Below are positions 30,018-35,291 of a DNA stretch of 35,291 bases, piece after piece (the first letter of the stretch is position 1; each line of letters begins with the position of its first letter). Source of the DNA: Paenibacillus sp. (GTDB taxonomy: Bacteria > Bacillota > Bacilli > Paenibacillales > Paenibacillaceae). The stretch is taken from assembly GCA_023512345.1 (NCBI GenBank), contig JAILZT010000036.1, positions 1 to 35,291 of the forward strand. Direction: 5' to 3'. The notes beneath the pieces are model-generated. The model saw only the letters and a program-made list of their open reading frames with translations, was not told the DNA's origin and ran no database searches. The position numbers and the translations under genes are program-made.

Positions 30018-31945
30018 TGCAACTAACCCCTCATGCGCGGACTCTTTTAAAAAAAATATATGCTGCTTATGCCGGCCAACCCTTTGAGGAAGGTGAAGAA
30101 GAGCAGTTCAGACCTGTAAATCTGTGCCGCGCAGAATTAAGACTTGCCATGTCAGAGCTTCGTCAAAGTGGCTTACTAGCTGCATTAGGGAAAATGTGGG
30201 GTGAGAAGCTTTATTATATCCCTGAAGATAAACTCCCTGTACTTCAAAGCTTTTATTTCGACTACACACCCTCGTATATAGATACAAGCGATATTCATGT
30301 TCATATGGAAGAGGGGCAGAGTCTGGCAAGTGAACTATTTCGAGCTTTATTGTTTGTGGCCCAGGAGGGCTTGCCTATTACTGCTAAAGGCAGTATTCAT
30401 AAGAAAAATATAAGCAGGTTGGCGTCCAAGCTTACCTTGCAAGAAAAACATTTAAGGGGGCTTGCTGTGAGGTGGCCCTATCCCGAAATCTACCCTATGA
30501 CTGCTGCGTTTATAATTGACCTAATGTTGTGTATGGGGCTCTTGAATCGTGGTGATAACGCCTATACCCTTAATGTTGAATTTTTGGAACAGTGGCTTAA
30601 TCTTACTGAGCTCCAAATGTCTAATCATCTCTTCCAGATTGTAATGCATCGATATGGCAGCTCTGAGCCCTCCAGTCAGCATTTCCGATATTTGATTATG
30701 CGCCCAGAGATTGCGTTAAAGGAGTGGGTCTCTGTAGAGGGGTTATTAGATTGGATGGAGTCCTCCATGTTAGTCTCTCCTGTACAGTGTGCGGGGCTCT
30801 CATCGTCAAGCTTGTCCTGGCTGGAGTTCATGGCTGGTTGCGGCTGGTGCCAGGTTGGGACTAATCAGGAGGGTGAATCCTGCTTCCGCTGGTTAAAGTT
30901 GAAGCTGCGGGTTGGAGAATTCGATCCTGCCCCTACCGCATTAACATCACCCTCCGATTTGTTCATAGTACAATCCGATTTTGAAGTTCTTGTACCCCCA
31001 GAGGTTCCGTATTCCGTTCGCTGGAGTCTGGCCACTTGTGCGGAGTTGTTAACTATTGACTCCATGTGGAGTTATCGATTAACTCGTGAGCAGCTGGTGT
31101 CAGCCAATGAACAGGGGGTGCCTCCACAGGATGTCCTTTCCTGGCTCGACTCCTGTACGATGGGAGGTCTCCCGCTAGAGGTTAAGCAAGTACTGGAGCA
31201 ATGGGGGAGGGATATCGGTCGGACCCTATTTACTGAAGCCCTGCTGTTATCCTGCAGAGATGCAGAGGATGCCGATTTGATTGCCGCACATCCAAGGCTG
31301 CAGGGGCTTCTCTTCAGGTTGGGACCCTTACATATCAGTGTACCGAAGGAGTATGAGGAATACGTTCGGAAAGAGCTCACAGCTGCAGGTATGGCTCCGC
31401 CCAGTATCGTAGAGGGAAGAGATTCAGTGAAATTAGCAGCTATCCCGCAACTGTACCGGAAAAGAGAAGAACAGGCGGACATATATACTCTTCCCCCAAC
31501 AAATCTGGAGCAGGGGCTGATCCCTATAAATACTCCACTTCTTTATTTGCAACAGGTACCCCTAGAAGCTGAAGGATTACTCTTGCCCGGATTAGAAAGC
31601 GTTCCTTCCATGTGGAGCAAGGAGTGGCATAGCTACCACAGCTCCACGGCTCAAAAAATAATGGAACAGGCGCTAAGTTGGGGAATTAAAGTACGTATTT
31701 CATTAGAGGAACAGATTTATGAGTTCATACCCTCGAGGGTTTTGGGTAATCCATGGCGGATAGCAGGCTATTTGTTGCCGAACACAGAAGAGGGCAGCGG
31801 AGAAGAACGGGAGCTTCCAGCGGGCAGTTGGAATGAGATGCAGCTGCTTATTCCACGCGCAACAACAATTCCCCCTTCTGTTAGAGCTCCTGGTTATGTT
31901 ATGATAAATGAGTCTACTATCAAAGTAGATCAACATTACACATAG
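30017..31945 (+). CDS. Helicase-associated protein (XPB/Ssl2-like domain)
   Basis: A 642-residue protein with no helicase motifs of its own. The N-terminal 300 residues are helical and may contain winged-helix-like units. A block at about 310-440 (DLFIVQSDFEVLVPPEVP, then YRLTREQLVSANEQGVPPQDVLSWLDS and LEVKQVLEQWGR) resembles the XPB/Ssl2-like helicase_C_3 domain. The C-terminus (TAQKIMEQALSWGIKVRISLEE, then a RVLGNPWRIAGYLLP strand region) is WYL-like in character, a weak call. The ATG at 30017 shares one base with the helicase stop and has GTGGAG upstream, so translation is coupled. It probably acts with the XPB helicase as a DNA-binding or regulatory subunit, comparable to the Rv0862c/Rv0861c pair. 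No nuclease motif was seen. Confidence 0.78.
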   Translation: MQLTPHARTLLKKIYAAYAGQPFEEGEEEQFRPVNLCRAELRLAMSELRQSGLLAALGKMWGEKLYYIPEDKLPVLQSFYFDYTPSYIDTSDIHVHMEEGQSLASELFRALLFVAQEGLPITAKGSIHKKNISRLASKLTLQEKHLRGLAVRWPYPEIYPMTAAFIIDLMLCMGLLNRGDNAYTLNVEFLEQWLNLTELQMSNHLFQIVMHRYGSSEPSSQHFRYLIMRPEIALKEWVSVEGLLDWMESSMLVSPVQCAGLSSSSLSWLEFMAGCGWCQVGTNQEGESCFRWLKLKLRVGEFDPAPTALTSPSDLFIVQSDFEVLVPPEVPYSVRWSLATCAELLTIDSMWSYRLTREQLVSANEQGVPPQDVLSWLDSCTMGGLPLEVKQVLEQWGRDIGRTLFTEALLLSCRDAEDADLIAAHPRLQGLLFRLGPLHISVPKEYEEYVRKELTAAGMAPPSIVEGRDSVKLAAIPQLYRKREEQADIYTLPPTNLEQGLIPINTPLLYLQQVPLEAEGLLLPGLESVPSMWSKEWHSYHSSTAQKIMEQALSWGIKVRISLEEQIYEFIPSRVLGNPWRIAGYLLPNTEEGSGEERELPAGSWNEMQLLIPRATTIPPSVRAPGYVMINESTIKVDQHYT

Positions 31946-31961
31946 AATTGAGTTGAAGTTC

Positions 31962-32399
31962 ATGAGCGTAGCGGAATTAAACACGGTCGATATGGCTGAA
32001 GTGCTGACATACGCCTATGAATTGGGCGACATGATTAATCAATCCGCCGAAGTGTCGGATTACTTATACTGGAAAGGGCGGGTTGATGCGAGCCCTGAAA
32101 TCCAGGCGATGGTTAAGCGGCTTCAGAGTAAGAAGGAGCTGTTCGAAGAGACACAACGGTTCGGACACTTTCATCCGAATTATCATTCGGCCAAAGATGA
32201 GGTTTCTGCGGTTGAAATCGAGCTGGAGCAATTCGAAGAAGTTGTAAACTTCAAGCTGGCTGAGAAAACGCTGGATGACATTCTATTTTCAATGTCAGAA
32301 ACGATAGCCTTCTCCGTGTCGAACAGCATCAAAGTTCCAAGTAACAACCCCTCACCTAAAGGCGGTTGCGGCAGCGGCGGCAGTTGCTCTTGCGGATAA
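31962..32399 (+). CDS. ylbF: YlbF, subunit of the RNase Y-associated Y-complex
   Basis: A 145-residue YlbF/YmcA family helical protein. With YmcA and YaaT it forms a complex that guides RNase Y and affects sporulation, competence and biofilm in B. subtilis. Diagnostic parts: LQSKKELFEETQRFGHFHPNYH at about 54-75 and the Cys/Gly-rich end GGCGSGGSCSCG, which matches the cluster-binding tail of B. subtilis YlbF. The ATG at 31962 is preferred to the TTG at 31953; the ribosome site is weak, consistent with coupling to the gene 16 bp upstream. ylbG follows by 40 bp, the same order as in Bacillus. Confidence 0.92.
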   Translation: MSVAELNTVDMAEVLTYAYELGDMINQSAEVSDYLYWKGRVDASPEIQAMVKRLQSKKELFEETQRFGHFHPNYHSAKDEVSAVEIELEQFEEVVNFKLAEKTLDDILFSMSETIAFSVSNSIKVPSNNPSPKGGCGSGGSCSCG

Positions 32400-32439
32400 G
32401 GCAGACCGGGTAAAGAGAGATAGGAAGGCGGATGAACAT

Positions 32440-32703
32440 ATGTTTGCAGAACGGACAGGATATATCATTTGGGTAAGTGACATTAAGGCAGCGCGTAATC
32501 TCGAGAAATACGGAACCCTGCATTATGTTTCACGGAAGATGAACTACGCAGTTATGTACGTAAATGCAGATCGGGCTGAGGAAGTCATGAAGAATGTCCG
32601 TCGGCTTTCGTATGTAAGAAAGATCGAAAGATCTTACCGTAACGAATTAAAAACAGAATATACCAGCAATGGACCGGACAAGTCGCGTTATTACGGACTC
32701 TAA
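32440..32703 (+). CDS. ylbG: YlbG family protein (DUF2129)
   Basis: An 87-residue cytoplasmic protein of the YlbG family, with a beta-alpha ferredoxin-like pattern. AARNLEKYGTLHYVSRKMNYAVMYVN, the VRKIERSYRNELKTE stretch and the PDKSRYYGL end match B. subtilis YlbG closely. Function unknown; it is regularly next to ylbF. The ATG at 32440 follows TAGGAAGGCGG. A terminator 20 bp after the stop closes the XPB-ylbFG operon. Confidence 0.9.
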   Translation: MFAERTGYIIWVSDIKAARNLEKYGTLHYVSRKMNYAVMYVNADRAEEVMKNVRRLSYVRKIERSYRNELKTEYTSNGPDKSRYYGL

Positions 32704-32722
32704 TTCGGAATAGTTCTACTGG

Positions 32723-32750
32723 ACAGGCGCGATTTTCGCGCCTGTTTTTT
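32723..32750 (+). terminator. Terminator of the XPB-ylbFG operon
   Basis: ACAGGCGCGA (32723-32732) and TCGCGCCTGT (32736-32745) form a perfect 10-bp stem with a three-base loop and T6. Confidence 0.93.
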
Positions 32751-32770
32751 GCAGTTATTCTGTTGCATGT

Positions 32771-32783
32771 TCCGAAGTTCGGA
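32771..32783. repeat. 13-bp palindrome downstream of ylbG
   Basis: TCCGAA-G-TTCGGA, perfect 6-bp arms, about 90 bp before the next gene. A possible operator for the unknown gene at 32872; a weak promoter, TTGTAC (32808) with TAAGAT (32830), lies just after it. Confidence 0.4.
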
Positions 32784-32871
32784 TCATTATTAGCGGAGTC
32801 GCAAGCTTGTACAACCTTCGTCAATACGGTAAGATGACAACAATAAGTGCATGATACGGTGGAGTGTGATG

Positions 32872-33312
32872 ATGATGCGTGACAAGGGAACAGAACTGTG
32901 GGGCAAATACGAGCCCTTCCACATCATGCTGAATGACTATCGGGTCGCCGACATTGTGATAACCAACCACGCAACAAGTCGATATATAGACCGGATCAGT
33001 GATTCGGGCACTGATGAAGGTGACATTGCAGCATGGATATGGCAAGCCCTTAAGCAGAAGCGGATTAAGCCCTATCAGCAGCAAGAACAGAACGCATACT
33101 TGATCGACGATGATTTTGTAATCATAGCAGCGTTTACGGAACTTGAAGGGGAACGGAATCTTTCCGGCCAGCCACTCTTCACCATGACCGTTCTATCTTT
33201 TCTAGGCAAAATATCGGTGACACACCAACTGCGGGATATAAAGGCGTATTATCTGTGGTTGCGGCAAGCCCGGAGGGTGAAGCTGATTAAAAAAAGGCGC
33301 AAACGCAAGTAG
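32872..33312 (+). CDS. Uncharacterised small basic protein with an HA-R-R motif
   Basis: A protein of about 146 residues that I do not recognise. It has VITNHATSRYIDRIS at about 30-44, then a helix, a DDDFVIIAAFTE strand and a strongly basic C-terminus (RRVKLIKKRRKRK). The pattern of His-Ala, then Arg, then Arg, followed by a hydrophobic strand is reminiscent of small RNase-toxin-like DUF4258 proteins, a weak resemblance. There is no antitoxin gene next to it. Three ATGs stand in a row (32869, 32872, 32875) after GGTGGAG (32858-32864); 32872 gives the best spacing. A terminator follows before the LysR gene. Confidence 0.65.
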   Translation: MMRDKGTELWGKYEPFHIMLNDYRVADIVITNHATSRYIDRISDSGTDEGDIAAWIWQALKQKRIKPYQQQEQNAYLIDDDFVIIAAFTELEGERNLSGQPLFTMTVLSFLGKISVTHQLRDIKAYYLWLRQARRVKLIKKRRKRK

Positions 33313-33336
33313 CCAAATAGATATCAGCAAGAAAGG

Positions 33337-33366
33337 CATGCGGCCCGAAGCTGCATGTTCTTTTTT
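33337..33366 (+). terminator. Terminator before the LysR gene
   Basis: CATGCGGC (33337-33344) pairs with GCTGCATG (33350-33357), one G-U, loop CCGAA, then a T-rich run. Confidence 0.75.
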
Positions 33367-33402
33367 GAAATAAGCTTTTTTGATAACAAAGGAGTGACAA
33401 AT

Positions 33403-34302
33403 ATGAACTTTCATCAATTACATATTTTTTATACGGTGTCGGAGCGGGGGAGCTTCTCAGCAGCCGCTCAAGCGCTGCATATGACACAGCCGGCTGTTAC
33501 CATGCAAGTGCAAGGGCTGGAGGATTATTTTGGAACCAAGCTTTTCAACCGCTCCACCAAAAAAATCGTCCTCTCGGAGGCGGGGAGAGCACTGATGCCC
33601 TATGCGCTGCGCAGTATTGAATTAATTAAGGAAACCGATGTGGCGATGTCGGCATTCACTCATATGCTGGAGGGGCGTTTACAGTTGGGGGCAAGTCTGA
33701 CCATCGGTGAATATGTACTTCCGCGTCTGTTGGGCCCATTTGGTAAAGCGTACCCGCATATATCGATTATGATGAAAGTGATGAATACGACCCAAATTAT
33801 GGATGAAATTACAAGGCATCAGCTGAATTTTGGCTTAATTGAGGCTCCGGTTACCCATCCTGATATGGTCATTGAACCTGTAATGGGTGATGAACTGAAG
33901 CTAATTGTCCCTAGTGATCACCCACTTGCAGAACGGGACGAGGTAACTCTTGAGGAAGCGCTGCAGTACCCGTTTGTGCTGAGAGAGCAGGGATCGGGGA
34001 CACGTAGGGTTATGGAAGAGCAAATATTGGCTAAAGGGCTGGACCCTAACGCTATGAAAATTGTGATGGAGCTAGGAAGCACAGGAGCTGTGAAATCAGC
34101 GGTTGAAGCAGGACTCGGAATTACAATGATTTCAACATCATCGGTCAAGCATGAGGTGACGTTGGGGCTCTTGAAAATACTGAATATCTCGGATGCTTCC
34201 TTCAAAAGGCAGTTTTATGCCATACATCTAAAGTCGACACTTCTGCCAATCTCGGCAGTAACCTTTTTGACCTTTTTACGTCAGCATACAATTGAAGGGT
34301 GA
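33403..34302 (+). CDS. LysR-family transcriptional regulator (CysL/YwfK-like)
   Basis: A 299-residue LysR regulator. The N-terminal helix-turn-helix is MNFHQLHIFYTVSERGSFSAAAQALHMTQPAVTMQVQGLEDYFGTKLF; the effector domain starts at about 90 with LQLGASLTIGEYVLPRLLG and includes SGTRRVMEE and GAVKSAVEAGLGITMIS. The LTIGEYVLP and VMNTTQIMDEI sequences resemble the CysL (YwfK) group that controls sulfite reduction, but that assignment is tentative. The ATG at 33403 with AAAGGAGTGAC upstream is better than the earlier in-frame start, which lies in the terminator. It ends in a GTGA overlap region with the PHP gene, so the two are cotranscribed. Confidence 0.88.
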   Translation: MNFHQLHIFYTVSERGSFSAAAQALHMTQPAVTMQVQGLEDYFGTKLFNRSTKKIVLSEAGRALMPYALRSIELIKETDVAMSAFTHMLEGRLQLGASLTIGEYVLPRLLGPFGKAYPHISIMMKVMNTTQIMDEITRHQLNFGLIEAPVTHPDMVIEPVMGDELKLIVPSDHPLAERDEVTLEEALQYPFVLREQGSGTRRVMEEQILAKGLDPNAMKIVMELGSTGAVKSAVEAGLGITMISTSSVKHEVTLGLLKILNISDASFKRQFYAIHLKSTLLPISAVTFLTFLRQHTIEG

Positions 34303-34310
34303 GTTCAGGA

Positions 34311-35216
34311 ATGGCATTCTTCGGGAAGAGTGGAGTGAGTGGATTGGAAAATAGTAACGAAATGAAGCCGCTTCGAAGACGCTGTGATCTGCATACACAT
34401 ACGCAAGCCTCAGACGGAATGCAGCCTCCGGCTGAAAATGTTCGTCTAGCGCGGGATAAAGGACTTGCGGCAGTTGCGATTACGGACCATGACACGGTAG
34501 CAGGTATTGCAGAAGCGATGGAAGCAGGTATCCAATTCGGCATAACGGTAGTCCCTGGTGTTGAAATCAGTACTAGAGCAGGTGGAAAAGATATTCATGT
34601 GCTCGGATATTATGTCGATGCAGAAAATGACTTATTTTTATCGCGATTAGCTGAGCTGAGAGATACACGTGCACAGCGGAATGAAGCCATCCTCCTTAAG
34701 CTGCAAAATCTAGGCATTTCTATTTCGATGGAGTCCGTTGTTGCAGGTATTGGGCGTGAGTTGAAACCGGATGAAAGTATCGGCCGTCCTCATATTGCCG
34801 ATGAACTGGTTCGCTTGGGAGCAGCGGTGGATATGAGGGATGCCTTTGATAAATATTTGGCTGAAGGTGCGGCTGCCTATGTATCCCCACCTCGTATAAC
34901 TCCAGAGGAAGCATGCCAATGGATTATTGAAGCCGGAGGAGCTCCTGTATTAGCGCACCCGGGCTTGTACGGGGATGATAAGCTTGTAAGTACAATATTG
35001 GAGCAGGGGGCTTTCAGGGGCATTGAGGCCTACCATTCGGATCATGGGTCCGCTGAGGAAGCTCGTTATCTTGTCTTCGCAGAAGATTATGGTCTGGTCG
35101 TAACGGGCGGTTCAGACTTTCATGGTGCTCGGCAAGGTGTAATATTTCATGGGGACATTGGAAGTGTGTCTGTTTCTGTAGATGTGTTGGAACAATTAAA
35201 GAACTATATAGATTGA
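34311..35216 (+). CDS. PHP-domain phosphoesterase (TrpH/YciV-like)
   Basis: A 301-residue metal-dependent phosphoesterase of the PHP superfamily. Metal ligands in order: CDLHTHTQASDG (H28, H30), AITDHDTVAG, VPGVEISTRAGGKDIHVLGYYVD, VGRPHIADEL-like GRPHIA, APVLAHPGLYG and VVTGGSDFHG. Related TrpH/RNase AM proteins remove nucleotides from 3',5'-bisphosphate or short RNA 5' ends; which applies is not visible. The ATG at 34311 is chosen, with GAAGGGTGAG about seven bases before it; GTG 34299 overlapping the LysR stop and ATG 34362 are alternatives. It forms an operon with the LysR gene. Confidence 0.88.
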   Translation: MAFFGKSGVSGLENSNEMKPLRRRCDLHTHTQASDGMQPPAENVRLARDKGLAAVAITDHDTVAGIAEAMEAGIQFGITVVPGVEISTRAGGKDIHVLGYYVDAENDLFLSRLAELRDTRAQRNEAILLKLQNLGISISMESVVAGIGRELKPDESIGRPHIADELVRLGAAVDMRDAFDKYLAEGAAAYVSPPRITPEEACQWIIEAGGAPVLAHPGLYGDDKLVSTILEQGAFRGIEAYHSDHGSAEEARYLVFAEDYGLVVTGGSDFHGARQGVIFHGDIGSVSVSVDVLEQLKNYID

Positions 35217-35291
35217 ACTTAAGATTTTAAATTAAGGGATTAGTCGCACTGCGGTGAATGTTTGGACTTCCGGCCGCTGTTGTCTACAGAT

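Noticed and set aside
28341..32703. Anti-phage defence island around the XPB helicase
   Set aside because: Flanking genes are housekeeping (CBS, ylbF, ylbG, LysR, PHP); no nuclease, methylase, toxin or integrase is present. A defence role is not excluded but is not supported.

Overview
The window looks like chromosome from a low-to-mid GC Gram-positive bacterium of the Paenibacillus type. The evidence is strong AGGAGG-type ribosome binding sites, TTG/GTG starts, a Tyr T-box, CcpA with a perfect-consensus cre site, and conserved Firmicute blocks (acuA/acsA-tyrS-rpsD, ylaN...ftsW, ylbF-ylbG). I found no rRNA, tRNA, CRISPR array, prophage or complete insertion sequence. Naming a genus is inference.

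Layout. 1-4040: a PTS operon of an EIICBA permease (closer to the GlcNAc/NagE type than to classical glucose PtsG) overlapping ptsI, with no ptsH between them. 4123-6091: an ECF-type sigma factor overlapping a DUF4179-like membrane anti-sigma candidate. 6186-7380: a PfpI/DJ-1 protein and a zinc-ribbon protein, divergent. 7381-9447: ccpA behind a long structured leader, then mtnN. 9476-11993: acuA and acsA, divergent around a perfect cre site; AcsA is the probable target of the AcuA acetyltransferase. 12055-15027: a class A penicillin-binding protein with an FN3 domain and a repetitive tail. 15118-17624: a T-box-controlled tyrS converging on rpsD, which has a structured leader that probably binds S4.

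17801-19795: a GAF-GGDEF diguanylate cyclase. 19899-21965: a putative lipoprotein and an M29 aminopeptidase. 22070-22312: an HPr-like protein that lacks the phosphorylatable His and the first strand but keeps the Ser46 region. 22548-25898: ylaN, a Ca2+/H+ antiporter, an Asp23 protein, and the yugN-ftsW pair on the minus strand. 26495-28168: an M20 amidohydrolase and a CBS-pair protein. 28341-32703: a tight operon of an XPB-type helicase, a helicase-associated partner protein, ylbF and ylbG. 32872-35216: an unknown protein, a LysR regulator and a PHP phosphoesterase.

The window joins carbon regulation (EIICBA, EI, CcpA, HPr-like protein, cre-controlled acetate activation) to cell envelope, translation and DNA-repair genes. 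The most unusual items are: (1) two copies of an approximately 90-100 bp two-hairpin element with compensatory stem changes, each placed directly after a Rho-independent terminator; (2) the His-less truncated HPr homologue; (3) the XPB helicase and partner gene pair joined to ylbFG; (4) a 12-bp tandem repeat array in front of the PTS operon.
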